From Evansella sp. LMS18 (GTDB lineage Bacteria > Bacillota > Bacilli > Bacillales > Salisediminibacteriaceae), in contig NZ_CP093301.1 of assembly GCF_024362785.1 (NCBI RefSeq), positions 4,402,001 to 4,466,000 of the forward strand: a stretch of DNA of 64,000 nt, in the 5' to 3' direction. Both the position numbers and the translations under genes were made by a program. Below the pieces are notes generated by a model that saw nothing but the letters and a program-made list of their open reading frames with translations, searched no databases and was not told the origin of the DNA. Positions 1 through 8,940 of the stretch are shown here, one piece after another. The number at the start of each line of letters is the position of its first letter. Position 1 is the first letter of the stretch.

Positions 1-2
1 TG

Positions 3-365
3 GCTGCATGTGTTGATATGAATTTTGATAATCCCCTGATACCATTGTATGAAGAGAGGGATCCAATGCTCGCTTCCGGTGGGATGGATGTAATAACAAG
101 TGCATGGGCAGGGGATAAAAAACGGCATGACCCGTTAATGAGCCCTGTATATAGCGAGCTTGAAGGATTGGCAAAAATATCCCATTTTATCGGCACACAT
201 GATATTTTATATCCTGATGCGGTAAAATTTGATGAGAAGCTGACAAACCAAGGCTTGCCTATCGACACCTTTGTTTTTCCACGAATGAATCATGTATTTG
301 TAGTCATGCCCATCCCGGAAGCAAAAGCTGCAAGGCGAAAAATCATAGAAATTATTAACAGTTAA
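3..365 (+). CDS. Alpha/beta hydrolase (esterase/lipase type), C-terminal part only
   Basis: The reading frame is open to the left edge, so the gene begins outside the window and about 120 C-terminal residues remain. The visible part matches the end of HSL-type (alpha/beta hydrolase fold 3) esterases: a GTHDILYPDA segment that would carry the catalytic Asp, and an NHVF segment near the C-terminus that would carry the catalytic His. The nucleophile elbow (GxSxG) is not in the window. A hairpin terminator follows directly, so it probably ends its transcription unit. The family call is good; the substrate is unknown. Confidence 0.75.
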   Translation, partial: AACVDMNFDNPLIPLYEERDPMLASGGMDVITSAWAGDKKRHDPLMSPVYSELEGLAKISHFIGTHDILYPDAVKFDEKLTNQGLPIDTFVFPRMNHVFVVMPIPEAKAARRKIIEIINS

Positions 366-367
366 TG

Positions 368-397
368 GCTGTCTGTGTGTGATAACAGACAGCTTTT
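368..397 (+). terminator. Rho-independent terminator after the esterase
   Basis: A perfect 9-bp stem (GCTGTCTGT / ACAGACAGC) with an 8-nt loop is followed by TTTT, beginning 3 nt after the stop codon of the hydrolase. Confidence 0.75.
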
Positions 398-548
398 GTG
401 AGTTTCAAAAAGGGGGAGGCTCATTATAGCTCTATATTTCACTGAAATTGGGGCAGCCACACTCAGGATGAAAGTGTAAATAGTAATATGGCTGCTAAGG
501 AATACTGAAAATAGATAATGGAAAAAACCAAAAGGGCTGACGGTTGAC

Positions 549-647
549 ATGGAAGCCCTTTCATACCTTAAAGTAAGAGTAAGTGAGCTTGTGCATAAAA
601 TGCACAACCTTTATGATGTATATTGGAATCAGCTGAAACAAGCTTGA
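549..647 (+). CDS. Possible 32-residue small ORF in the 398-678 gap
   Basis: An ATG-started frame of 32 codons would encode a mostly helical peptide (MEALSYLKVRVSEL...). There is no convincing Shine-Dalgarno sequence and no family is recognised. It could be a remnant of a degraded gene or chance. Otherwise the stretch between the esterase terminator and the HAD gene shows nothing recognisable. Confidence 0.15.
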   Translation: MEALSYLKVRVSELVHKMHNLYDVYWNQLKQA

Positions 648-678
648 TAAAAAGAACTCCAGGGATGTGACTGAAACG

Positions 679-1455
679 ATGGAACAGAAAGTGATATTTT
701 TTGATATTGACGGGACTCTTCTCAATCATGAAAAAGAGCTGCCTGCATCAACGAAGGAATCGGTTTTTAAGCTGAAGGAAATGGGCCATATTGTCGCTAT
801 TGCAACAGGGCGCGCTCCTTTTATGTTTGCTGGTTTGCGGGAAGAGCTGGGGATAGATTCCTACGTAAGTTTTAACGGGCAATACGTCGTTTTAAACGGG
901 GAGGTTGTTTACCGAAATTCGTTAGATAAAGCTTCTCTGTTAAAATTGACGGAAACAGCCATGGAAAATGAACATCCGGTTGTGTATATGGACCATGAGG
1001 ACATGAAGGCGAATGTTCCTGAGCATCCTCATATCGACGAGAGCATCGGAACAATGAAGCTCGATGTCCACCCTACCCATGACCCTGATTACCACGTGGG
1101 CCGTGAATTGTACCAGACACTGTTGTTCTGTGAGGAAAAAGAAGAGCAGAAATACGTGGAGCAATTTAAGGACTTTGACTTCGTACGCTGGCATCCTGTT
1201 TCAACGGATATCCTTCCAAAAGGAGGCTCAAAAGCTATTGGGATTGAAAAAATTGTCTCAAAGCTTGGCTTTGCGAAGGAACAGGTCTATGCATTCGGAG
1301 ACGGCCTTAACGACGTTGAAATGCTGACGGAAGTACATAACAGCATAGCGATGGGCAACGGAGTGGAAGAAGCAAAATCCGCGGCCAGAATTGTTACCCA
1401 ATCCGTGGAAGACGACGGAATATACCACGGTCTGAAAAAAGCAGGGTTGTTGTAA
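679..1455 (+). CDS. HAD-superfamily Cof-type phosphatase
   Basis: A Cof/YkrA-like haloacid dehalogenase hydrolase, probably a cytoplasmic phosphatase of sugar phosphates or flavin-type cofactors. Motif I is FFDIDGT at residues 7-13, with D9 the expected nucleophile and D11 the acid/base. ATGR follows as motif II, and AFGDGLNDVEML near the C-terminus is the Mg-binding motif IV. The length of about 258 residues is typical. ATG at 679 is preferred because AGGGA lies 13 nt upstream; GTG at 667 is an in-frame alternative adding four residues. It is convergent with the TetR gene across a shared palindromic terminator. Family certain, substrate unknown. Confidence 0.85.
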   Translation: MEQKVIFFDIDGTLLNHEKELPASTKESVFKLKEMGHIVAIATGRAPFMFAGLREELGIDSYVSFNGQYVVLNGEVVYRNSLDKASLLKLTETAMENEHPVVYMDHEDMKANVPEHPHIDESIGTMKLDVHPTHDPDYHVGRELYQTLLFCEEKEEQKYVEQFKDFDFVRWHPVSTDILPKGGSKAIGIEKIVSKLGFAKEQVYAFGDGLNDVEMLTEVHNSIAMGNGVEEAKSAARIVTQSVEDDGIYHGLKKAGLL

Positions 1456-1483
1456 TTTCAAAGTGTAAGCACCAGGACCGCGA

Positions 1484-1512
1484 AAAAGGGAACTCAGCTG
1501 AGTTCCCTTTTT
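1484..1512. terminator. Bidirectional terminator shared by HAD and TetR genes
   Basis: A near-perfect palindrome (AAAAAGGGAACTCAG and its complement) is flanked by A and T runs, so it can terminate transcription on both strands. The TetR stop codon and its last codons (K-R-E-L-S) lie inside the stem, so the sequence is both coding and terminating. Confidence 0.8.
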
Positions 1513-2012
1513 AATAGCCATTGAAGTACTTTTTTGCCCTCATCAGAAGTCATTTCTTCCTCAGCGATACTCTTAAGTATGGACTGCCATGAGGAGTAAA
1601 TGATTACTTGTACAGGTAAATGACTGTTTTTACTTATTTCATCTACGAAATGTTTCACTTTGTTCTCTTTGTATTCTGTGACATCTTCGCTCAAAACTTT
1701 GCAAAGTTTAGATTTTACTACAAAGTCCAAAGCGGTTATCAGTGCAGCCTCCAGCTTTTTATTCGGCTGGTCAAACAAAGACGCGGCCCCCTCCATTCTG
1801 TCAAAGATTCTTTGCTCCAAATCTTTTCTGATGACTTCATAAAGTTTAGATTTTGAGCCAAAGTGGTGATAGACTGCACCAGTAGTGGTGTCGGCTTTCT
1901 TAGCCAATTCCGAGATGTTAACTCCGTTAAACCCCTTAAGACTGAACTCTTCCATTGCCACATTAATCAACTTTTCCTTAACAGTTCCTGGTATTGGTAT
2001 CCATTCTTTCAT
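1494..2012 (-). CDS. TetR/AcrR-family transcriptional regulator
   Basis: A 172-residue one-component repressor. The N-terminal helix-turn-helix is clear around residues 10-55: a VKEKLINVAMEEFSLKGF helix followed by ISELAKKADTTTGAVYHHFGSK, the hallmark TetR recognition segment. The C-terminal ligand domain is not assignable to a subfamily. It is divergent from the VOC gene at 2115, and the intergenic region carries two palindromes that could be its operators. That arrangement suggests it controls itself and the VOC gene, which is inference. Confidence 0.85.
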   Translation of the reverse strand: MKEWIPIPGTVKEKLINVAMEEFSLKGFNGVNISELAKKADTTTGAVYHHFGSKSKLYEVIRKDLEQRIFDRMEGAASLFDQPNKKLEAALITALDFVVKSKLCKVLSEDVTEYKENKVKHFVDEISKNSHLPVQVIIYSSWQSILKSIAEEEMTSDEGKKVLQWLLKRELS

Positions 2013-2029
2013 GCAGTTATTTTATCATA

Positions 2030-2066
2030 TTGACATGTCAACGTAAATGGATTATGTTTAACATAA
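2030..2066. promoter_or_regulatory. Candidate TetR operators (two palindromes)
   Basis: TTGACATGTCAA at 2030-2041 is a perfect 12-bp palindrome, and TTATGTT-T-AACATAA at 2052-2066 is a perfect 7-bp inverted repeat. Both lie between the divergent TetR and VOC genes, where autoregulatory TetR operators normally sit. Confidence 0.45.
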
Positions 2067-2114
2067 CTTAATTACGTCATACATAATTTAATTATTTTAA
2101 AGGGAGGAATAGGG

Positions 2115-2453
2115 ATGAAATTAATGTTTTTGTATCACCCGGTCAAGAATCTAAAAGAGTCGCTTACTTTTTATCGGGAAAACCTTGGTTTTGAGGAAGC
2201 ATGGAGAGAAGGTGATCACACTGTCGCTTTAAAATTGCCTGACACAGAAGTCCAGCTGATGATGGAAGAAGATGACGATGGATTAACAGCGGGCGGAGTA
2301 TTTTTGGTGGACAGTGTCGACACGTTTTTTGCTAAAAAAAAGAATATGCTCCGTTTTATCAAAGAACCGATAGATATTCCTCCAGGGCGGTATGCTATTT
2401 ATGAAGATGAATCGGGCAATCCGATGCGTATTATTGATTTTTCCAATGAATAA
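2115..2453 (+). CDS. VOC-superfamily (glyoxalase/dioxygenase-fold) protein
   Basis: A 112-residue single-chain VOC protein. It shows the usual start (HPVKNLKESLTFYRENLGF), with a beta-alpha-beta-beta-beta unit, and a C-terminal YAIYEDESGNPMRIID segment typical of the second module. GGGAGG sits upstream of ATG 2115. The candidate metal ligands are H8 and a C-terminal Glu. Such proteins act as glyoxalases, dioxygenases or antibiotic-binding proteins; the reaction here cannot be read from sequence. Divergent placement from a TetR repressor suggests inducible detoxification. Confidence 0.75.
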   Translation: MKLMFLYHPVKNLKESLTFYRENLGFEEAWREGDHTVALKLPDTEVQLMMEEDDDGLTAGGVFLVDSVDTFFAKKKNMLRFIKEPIDIPPGRYAIYEDESGNPMRIIDFSNE

Positions 2454-2603
2454 AAGAAAATCTGGCTTCCATTGAAATACACCTCAATTGGGCGGGAAAT
2501 TTGACAGCTTCCCTGGTTTTAACTAAAATGATATCTTGGCTCGCCTGAATTTCAGGAAGGAGCGGGTAGGGAGAGGGCTAATTGAATAGTTAGGTCGTTT
2601 TAA

Positions 2604-3902
2604 ATGAAGAAATGGATAAAGGATCCTTTTGAGATCAACAGTAACAGCACCTCGGTAAAGCAGGAGATGATGGCAGGTACGATTGGTTTTTTCACGATTG
2701 TTTATATTATTGCCGTTAACTCGCTTATTTTATCTGAGGCTGGCGTCCCTCTGGAAGCAGCAATCATCGCGACAATCGTTACCTCGGTTATTGGGTGCCT
2801 GCTTATGGGATTCTGGGCGAATGCTCCGATAATTCTTGTACCTGGGATGGGAATTAATGCGTTGTTTTCCTATACAATGGTGCATTCGATGGGGCTCACC
2901 TGGCAGGAAGCTCTTGCTGTCGTATTTGTATCCGGCTTAATTTTTATGTTCGTGGCTTTCACGAGCTTTGCGAAAAAATTGAGCGCGGTCATTCCAGATT
3001 CACTGAAAGAGGCCATTACAGTAGGACTCGGACTATTTCTCATGCTCATCGGGCTGGAAATGGGCGGAATCGTTGCAAAAGGAACGGACTCGATTATCAC
3101 ACTTGGCGAATTTAACGATCCATTCGTACTCGCAGCTGTTATTACATTCCTGATAGCCATCGTGTTATTTATGCGGAATATTCCCGGGAATTTTCTGATA
3201 ACAATTGTTTTGGGGACACTGATTGCTGCCGGGTTCGGGTTGATCGATTTTCAACAGGCAGAAGGGGAAACTGTAAAAGCTTCGGACTACATGGAAGTTT
3301 TTGGCGCCATGTCTTTTGAAAACCTGTTTTCCTTTGTGTTCTGGATTGCTGTCTTTTCGCTGACACTCGTCCTTGTTTTTGAAAACATTGGCTTAGTGCA
3401 TGGCCATGTTTCTTTCATTAATAAACCGGACAAGTTTTCCCGTGCTTTTCAGGCAAACTCCGTTTCCGCCATGTTGTCAGGCGTTTTCGGAACAAGCCCG
3501 ACGGTCTCTACAGTGGAAACAGCTGCTGGTATGGCAGCCGGAGGAAGAACAGGGCTGACAGCAGTAACGACAGGTATGCTGTTTGCCGCATCAGTCTTTT
3601 TCATTCCGTTGATTAAGCTGATTCCAAACAGTGCGATCGCGCCGATTCTGATTATTATCGGAGGCTTGATGCTCCAGAATATCCGAAATATTGACATGAA
3701 GGATATGAGCGAAAGTTTCCCGGCAATCATCATCATCGCTATGATCCCGTTCACTTACAGCATCGCTGACGGAATCGCCATCGGTTTCATTTTATATCCG
3801 ATAATTAAAGTGGCTATCGGCAGGGCGAGGGAAGTTTCCTTGTCATTGTACGTCATCGCCGTGTTGTTCATATTTAATTTCATTTTTCACTTCGTTGGGT
3901 GA
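2604..3902 (+). CDS. NCS2-family purine permease (AzgA/PbuG-like)
   Basis: A 432-residue integral membrane protein of the azaguanine-type NCS2 transporters, which import adenine, guanine or hypoxanthine by proton symport. The N-terminus (FTIVYIIAVN), the PGMGINA-type segment around residue 80 and the GTSPTVSTVETAAGMAAGGRTG substrate-site region (shown in part) are family hallmarks. About 12-14 membrane segments are visible. The ribosome binding site before ATG 2604 is weak (TTAGG). No purine riboswitch is recognisable in the 150-nt leader. A strong terminator follows. Transporter family is secure; exact base specificity is not. Confidence 0.88.
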   Translation: MKKWIKDPFEINSNSTSVKQEMMAGTIGFFTIVYIIAVNSLILSEAGVPLEAAIIATIVTSVIGCLLMGFWANAPIILVPGMGINALFSYTMVHSMGLTWQEALAVVFVSGLIFMFVAFTSFAKKLSAVIPDSLKEAITVGLGLFLMLIGLEMGGIVAKGTDSIITLGEFNDPFVLAAVITFLIAIVLFMRNIPGNFLITIVLGTLIAAGFGLIDFQQAEGETVKASDYMEVFGAMSFENLFSFVFWIAVFSLTLVLVFENIGLVHGHVSFINKPDKFSRAFQANSVSAMLSGVFGTSPTVSTVETAAGMAAGGRTGLTAVTTGMLFAASVFFIPLIKLIPNSAIAPILIIIGGLMLQNIRNIDMKDMSESFPAIIIIAMIPFTYSIADGIAIGFILYPIIKVAIGRAREVSLSLYVIAVLFIFNFIFHFVG

Positions 3903-3969
3903 GGTAAGTCTGGTCTGAGGGTTAGTTAACAGAACCAGGGCTTGCGTGGTTAAAAAAAGAAGTGGGAAG

Positions 3970-4001
3970 CCTCCTTCGCATTGGTGCGGGGGAGGTTTTT
4001 T
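3970..4001 (+). terminator. Rho-independent terminator of the purine permease gene
   Basis: An 11-bp stem (CCTCCTTCGCA / TGCGGGGGAGG, two G-T pairs) with a TTGG loop is followed by TTTTTT. Confidence 0.85.
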
Positions 4002-4041
4002 GTGTTGAAAGAAGTTTAAGGATTAATCATGGGGTTTTTAA

Positions 4042-4590
4042 CCTGGAACCGGCGTTCCTGGAACCAAAGTGCCAGGTTGAATACGCGAGGAAACGGAAGG
4101 ATGAGGGAGTAAACGGAAGTTGATCAACGTGTCCCCAAGGTTCCTGGAACCAGTGCTCCTGGAACCAAAGTGCCAGGTTGAATACTCGAGGAAACGGAAG
4201 GATGAGGGAGTAAACGGAAGTTGATTAACGTGTCCCCAAGGTTCCTGGAACCAGCGCTCCTGGAACCAAAGTGCCAGGTTAAATAAGGGAGTAATCAGGA
4301 GAATGAGGGAGCACCTCAACCTGGCACCAATGAACCCGGTACACCGGAACCCGGTCCCCAGGTGCCACCTTGCCAGACCGAGAAAAAGGGAGCATAAAGG
4401 AGAATGAGGGAGCACCTCAACGTGGCACCGATGAACCCGGTACATCGGAACCCGGTTCCCAGGTGCCACCTTGCCAAACCGAGAAAAAGGGAGCATAAAG
4501 GAGAATAAGGGAGCACCTCAACCTGGCACCAATGAACCCGGTCCCCAGGTGCCACGTTGCCAGACCGAGAAAACCAGATAATAAACGAGA
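4042..4590. repeat. 101-bp tandem repeat array, two related unit types
   Basis: Unit type A begins with CCTGGAACC at 4042, 4143 and 4244, exactly 101 bp apart (two full units and a partial one). Type B repeats GAGCACCTCAAC at 4309, 4410 and 4511, again 101 bp apart. Both types contain complementary CTGGCACC / GGTGCCAG or GGAACC-type motifs that can form hairpins. Open frames across it on the minus strand (rich in W, G, P) follow the repeat period and are judged non-coding. A short inverted-orientation relative occurs near 44260. Confidence 0.85.
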
Positions 4591-4708
4591 ATGGAAGAGC
4601 CGGTTTTCAAAACCCAGACCCAAAACCCAAACCCCAGCCTCCAAATAAAAACCCCGCCCCCTTCAAAAGGGGACGGGGCATCAATACCAAAATCTCAACC
4701 TCAACTCA

Positions 4709-6742
4709 TTAAGAAAACAAGTTCATCAATCGCTGCCAGAAGCCTGGGCTTTCATCTTCTTCATCGGCGGCAGCTGTGTCTTCTGTTTCTTCGATTTCGA
4801 TTGCTTCTGTTGTCAGCACGAATTGTACTTTATCTACATTGATATTATGGGCTGAAACGAAGGAGACAGGCTGGAAACCGGATCTGTCGAAGTCGGCCAT
4901 CATCTGATCCACTTCCTGCTGGATCTGGTCAGGCATATCACTTGTTTCGGCTGCTAATTCTTCAGTGCCATCTGCGAGCTCGCCAACGCCGTCTTCCAGT
5001 TCAGATGTTCCGTCAGCGAGTTCACCGATTCCTGAATCAATCTCACCGTAAGCGTCTGCCAGTTCTCCAACTCCGTTCGTGTATTCAACCAACCCGGAAT
5101 GGAACTCTCCGTAATTTGAGGAAAGCTGGCCGAGCCCTTGTTCTAGTTCAGCGAGGCCATCCATACCGTCCATATTTTCCATACTTGCAGAAAGCTCACT
5201 GGCGATTCCGCTAAGCTGTCCGCTCATCTCATTCAATGATCCGCCAGTTTCCTGAAGGGCAGACTCAGTAGCTATAAAAGCTTCGCGAACTTCGTCGTAA
5301 GTGCCTTTAGCTGTCTGGGCGGCAGTATAAACTTCCACGAGCTGGTTTACGGTTTCTTCGTTTGCACCGCTCGCATACAGCTCCTGGATTTCTTCCTCGG
5401 AAATTCCGTAAGCAGGAATGCCATCCATAGCTCCGTCCAATGCCCAGAAAGCAGCGGAGAAGTTTTCCTGTAGAGTGAGCAGGCCATTACCTGCTTCGCT
5501 GAGACCGTCTGCCATTTGATTAAGGCCTGCTGGAAGTTCAGCAAGTTCTCCCATATCCATTTCTCCTGAAGAGCCGCTCATTCCACCGTGCATTTCGGCG
5601 AGTGCTGCACGGATCTCTTCGGAAGCCGAAATGAGCTCGGATGAAGAATCGCGGAGTTCTCTGATACCGCTGTTGTAGTCACCGGAACCGTCACTGAGGC
5701 TTACTACGCCGTCGTTCAACTCGATAACACCGTCATTCAGATTTGCTACGCCATCATTAATTTCTTCAATGGCATCACTCAATGTCCTCATCTCATCTTT
5801 CATCTCGTCCATATCTGGTTCTTCCATAGCCATGGAGAGGGGGATGGCGTTAATATCGATGCCATCCATTTCAAAGTCTGTAACATCAGCGGATAAAATA
5901 AATTCCCCGTCCGTGTCATGCATAACCGTGTAACTGATCTGTCTTTGTTTGCCTGCATTAGCAATTGTCGCGTTTTCGGCTTCAAGATTGCTCACCAGCT
6001 CAGAATCGAGAGATAAAGAGATTTGCAGAGTGTAATTCTCATAGAAAAGCTCATTGCCGTTTTCGTTTGCTGTTGTGTTAATGGTGAGTTCCAGATGCCC
6101 GCTTTCTCCTGCAAGCTCTTCCGCCGGCAATGTTGCCCCGTCAAGTTCGTAGGAAATATCGATATCCCAAGGCAGCTCTGCTTCTTCCATGTTCCCCTGA
6201 TAGTAGAAGAGGCCTTCAGCACCCTCAAATTGTACAGCTCCATCGAGGATCTCCAGGTCTGTCAAGTTCGTTAAGTTTGTGACAGTTGTATAATTTCCAT
6301 AATCAATAATGACGCCTGGCTCATTTACTTCAAACATGTTTACTACATAAATTTCGTTCAGGCTGCCGTCACCGTGAAGGGTACCGTAAACGACTTCCTC
6401 TTTTGAAGAAGCGTTCCCAGTGTCACCGGATGTTTCCGTTTCTTCATTTGAAGCGTCGTCCCCAGAGTCACCTGATTCTGCATCAGCACCATTTGCATTA
6501 TTCCCGGATTCCTCAGCTTCCTCTTCGTTTAATTCATTTTCTTCCGTTTCCTCCTCATTTGAGCCGGGTTCTTGAGAAGATGTATTATTTTCAGCAGATT
6601 CTTCCTCCTGCTCCGAGGAAGATGAATTAGTTTCCGCCTCGGAAGAATTATTTTCGTTCCCCCCGTTTGCTAGTGCAACTGGCTGAGGGAAGGCGAGGGC
6701 GGATGCGAGTAAAAATAAAGGTACTTTCTTGTTCATAATCAT
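4709..6742 (-). CDS. Secreted acidic coiled-coil protein paired with the MMPL exporter (YhgE/Pip-like repeats)
   Basis: A 677-residue protein with an N-terminal signal peptide (KKVPLFLLASALAF...ALA) and a very acidic Ser/Glu/Asn-rich linker to about residue 110. A beta-rich domain of about 170 residues follows, then long helical heptad-like repeats of the ELNDGV / ELADGT type also seen in YhgE/Pip proteins. No membrane segment is seen after the signal peptide; the C-terminus is a short amphipathic tail. The start overlaps the stop of the upstream MMPL gene as ATGA, with GGAGG before it, so the two are co-translated. It likely acts outside the membrane as partner of the exporter (inference). 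Confidence 0.75.
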   Translation of the reverse strand: MIMNKKVPLFLLASALAFPQPVALANGGNENNSSEAETNSSSSEQEEESAENNTSSQEPGSNEEETEENELNEEEAEESGNNANGADAESGDSGDDASNEETETSGDTGNASSKEEVVYGTLHGDGSLNEIYVVNMFEVNEPGVIIDYGNYTTVTNLTNLTDLEILDGAVQFEGAEGLFYYQGNMEEAELPWDIDISYELDGATLPAEELAGESGHLELTINTTANENGNELFYENYTLQISLSLDSELVSNLEAENATIANAGKQRQISYTVMHDTDGEFILSADVTDFEMDGIDINAIPLSMAMEEPDMDEMKDEMRTLSDAIEEINDGVANLNDGVIELNDGVVSLSDGSGDYNSGIRELRDSSSELISASEEIRAALAEMHGGMSGSSGEMDMGELAELPAGLNQMADGLSEAGNGLLTLQENFSAAFWALDGAMDGIPAYGISEEEIQELYASGANEETVNQLVEVYTAAQTAKGTYDEVREAFIATESALQETGGSLNEMSGQLSGIASELSASMENMDGMDGLAELEQGLGQLSSNYGEFHSGLVEYTNGVGELADAYGEIDSGIGELADGTSELEDGVGELADGTEELAAETSDMPDQIQQEVDQMMADFDRSGFQPVSFVSAHNINVDKVQFVLTTEAIEIEETEDTAAADEEDESPGFWQRLMNLFS

Positions 6743-8799
6743 TGATCCTCCCTGTAAAATTTCGCTTTCAGCGTTGTTTTTCCAATAACTTTATCGAATA
6801 CGAACAGTACTGCCGGCAGGAAGAAGAGCACCATGATGAAGGCTAAAATAGCTCCTCTGCCAAGAAGCAGGCCGATGGATGACACGATCGGGTTCGTGGA
6901 AGTAATCCAGAGAATCAGACCAACGCTGGCTAAAATTCCGGCTGAAATAGATATGGAAAATGTTTTATCATCCACTGTTTTCATAATGGCTTGTCTCGCC
7001 GGCATAACTTTCCGGTTATGCATGTAGTTTTCGCTAAACAAGATCGCATAATCCACTGTTGCTGCAAGCTGCACCGTCCCGACTACGAGATAGCCAACAA
7101 ACACCAGTGGCGTATCGGTGAAATATGGCACAGCAAGGTTAATCCATACAGCAGACTGGATTGTTAAGAGCAGGACTACCGGCAGGGACAAGGACCTGAA
7201 AGTGAACAGCAGGACAATCGCGATGGCGATAACAGTCAGGTAGTTCACAACCGTGTTATCATGCTGGATAATCGTTTTCAAGTCGTACAATGATACACTT
7301 TCCCCAAGAGCGTGGTATTCATCCCCATAAAAGGAACTTGCAGTTTCAAGGATGGACTCGACAACACTGAAGGCAAGTTCACCTTCCGATTCCGTCTCTG
7401 TATAGACGATTATCTGGCTGTGGTTTTCAGAAAGGAACTGTTCCGTTACCGATTCATCGAGATACTCCGGCGGGATTGCGGGACTGACAGACTGGTTATA
7501 GGAAACAATGCTGGAAACATGGTCAATTTCCTCCAGAGCTTCTTCCAGTTCCGCTTCCCGGGCCACATCGCCCCTTGGAACGAGGAGCACTGCCGGGGTA
7601 GACTGCCCGAACACCTCATCAATCTTCACTTCATCGCGGCCGAGGCGGGTATCCTCCGGCTGTTCGCCGACTCCGTATATAAAGTTTGTTTCCTGCTGAG
7701 CAAGGAACGCGGGAACGATGACGAGAAAAACAAGAATTAAGCTGACATATCTGACTTTCAGAATCCCTTTGCCTATATTCCTGAAGGCCGGTATGAAAGG
7801 TCTGTGTTCCGTTTTATCGATCCACTTATAGAACAGAATCGTTAGCGCTGGTAAAAATACCATCACACTGATAAAACTTAGTAAAATACCTTTTACAAGG
7901 TTGAGTCCTAAATCGGCGCCGATTTCAAACTGCATGAATGCAAGCGCCATAAAACCGAAGAAGGTAGTCGCTGCACTGGCTGCAATGGCTGGGAAAGATT
8001 TTTTAATCGCCATCTGCATTGCTTCTTCCGGTGAAGCTGTATTTTTCCGCTGCTCCTGGAAACTATGAAGCAGGAAAATCGCATAATCGAGGGAAACGGC
8101 CAGCTGGAGTATGGGGGCTACAGACTGGGTGATAAAGGAAATTTCCCCGATAAAAATATTCGTTCCTAAGTTAATGAGAACGGAGACCCCGATAGCAGTC
8201 AGGAAAAATACCGGTTCGATCCATGAGTTAGTGGACAGAACGAGAATAATTATGATAATCGGGATAAGAAGAGCTGCCGCATACATCGTTTCTGTAAAAG
8301 CCATGCTCTGGGAGATCGCCGTATCCGCCGCTTCACCTGCAAGGGCGTTTTCCTCACCGATGAGCTCGTATATCTCATCAGTAACCTGCACTTCTTCTCC
8401 TTCCTGCACTCTCATGGAGAACAGAGCGTTTTGCTCTTGATAGTAGGAATCTAATAAATCCTGTTCCGCCATTTCCAAAGGAACAGTAAGGTCAAACATA
8501 TCGTCGAGCCAGGTAACATCGGACACTCCGTCGATTTCTCCGAGCATCTCTTTATACGCAAGAGCTTCCTGAACGGATACATCTGTAATCATTACCTGCA
8601 GATTGGGCATTTTGCTGTCAAACTCCGCTTCCATGACCTCAATAGCCACAGTGGAAGGGGATTCTTCCGGGATATAATCGTTCATATTGTAATTAACATG
8701 GACGAAAAGCATTGCCACTGCGCTGATGATAGTTAAAAGTGTAAAAATAACAACGATTGCTTTATTATGTTTAATAATCTTTGCTGCAATGTCTGGCAT
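6739..8799 (-). CDS. MMPL/RND-family membrane transporter
   Basis: A 686-residue transporter with an N-terminal membrane helix, a first extracytoplasmic loop (about residues 35-165), five or six helices, a second loop, and six more helices, as in RND/MMPL proteins. Typical motifs include the QLAVSLDYAIFLLHSFQE segment in the first half and its repeat VQLAATVDYAILFSENY in the second, each with the functional Asp-Tyr pair of the proton relay. It probably exports a lipid or hydrophobic compound using proton motive force. It forms an operon with the downstream coiled-coil gene and is divergent from a TetR regulator. Confidence 0.88.
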   Translation of the reverse strand: MPDIAAKIIKHNKAIVVIFTLLTIISAVAMLFVHVNYNMNDYIPEESPSTVAIEVMEAEFDSKMPNLQVMITDVSVQEALAYKEMLGEIDGVSDVTWLDDMFDLTVPLEMAEQDLLDSYYQEQNALFSMRVQEGEEVQVTDEIYELIGEENALAGEAADTAISQSMAFTETMYAAALLIPIIIIILVLSTNSWIEPVFFLTAIGVSVLINLGTNIFIGEISFITQSVAPILQLAVSLDYAIFLLHSFQEQRKNTASPEEAMQMAIKKSFPAIAASAATTFFGFMALAFMQFEIGADLGLNLVKGILLSFISVMVFLPALTILFYKWIDKTEHRPFIPAFRNIGKGILKVRYVSLILVFLVIVPAFLAQQETNFIYGVGEQPEDTRLGRDEVKIDEVFGQSTPAVLLVPRGDVAREAELEEALEEIDHVSSIVSYNQSVSPAIPPEYLDESVTEQFLSENHSQIIVYTETESEGELAFSVVESILETASSFYGDEYHALGESVSLYDLKTIIQHDNTVVNYLTVIAIAIVLLFTFRSLSLPVVLLLTIQSAVWINLAVPYFTDTPLVFVGYLVVGTVQLAATVDYAILFSENYMHNRKVMPARQAIMKTVDDKTFSISISAGILASVGLILWITSTNPIVSSIGLLLGRGAILAFIMVLFFLPAVLFVFDKVIGKTTLKAKFYREDQ

Positions 8800-8847
8800 T
8801 CAACCACTCCTTGAATCTTCACTAAGAAATAATTATAATGGACACTG

Positions 8848-8919
8848 TGTTGTCTAATCAACAAACAGTTTAGTGAAATATATTAGTTAACCAACACCTT
8901 TGTTTTGTGTGTTGGTTAA
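8848..8919. promoter_or_regulatory. Operator region between MMPL operon and its TetR regulator
   Basis: TTAACCAACAC at 8887-8897 and GTGTTGGTTAA at 8909-8919 form a perfect 11-bp inverted repeat with an 11-nt spacer. A second, shorter inverted repeat TGTTG-N6-CAACA lies at 8848-8863 and shares the GTTG/CAAC core. Both lie between the divergent genes and are likely binding sites of the adjacent TetR protein. Confidence 0.65.
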
Positions 8920-8940
8920 GTGACAAAAGGAGAAATAATG

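Noticed and set aside
2454-2603. Purine riboswitch before the NCS2 permease
   Set aside because: The conserved junction words of purine riboswitches were not found in the leader.
4038-4644. Minus-strand open frames rich in Trp/Gly/Pro across the 101-bp repeats
   Set aside because: They follow the repeat period, lack ribosome binding sites and resemble no protein.
7312-7740. Plus-strand frame inside the MMPL gene
   Set aside because: Shadow of a strongly supported transporter on the opposite strand.
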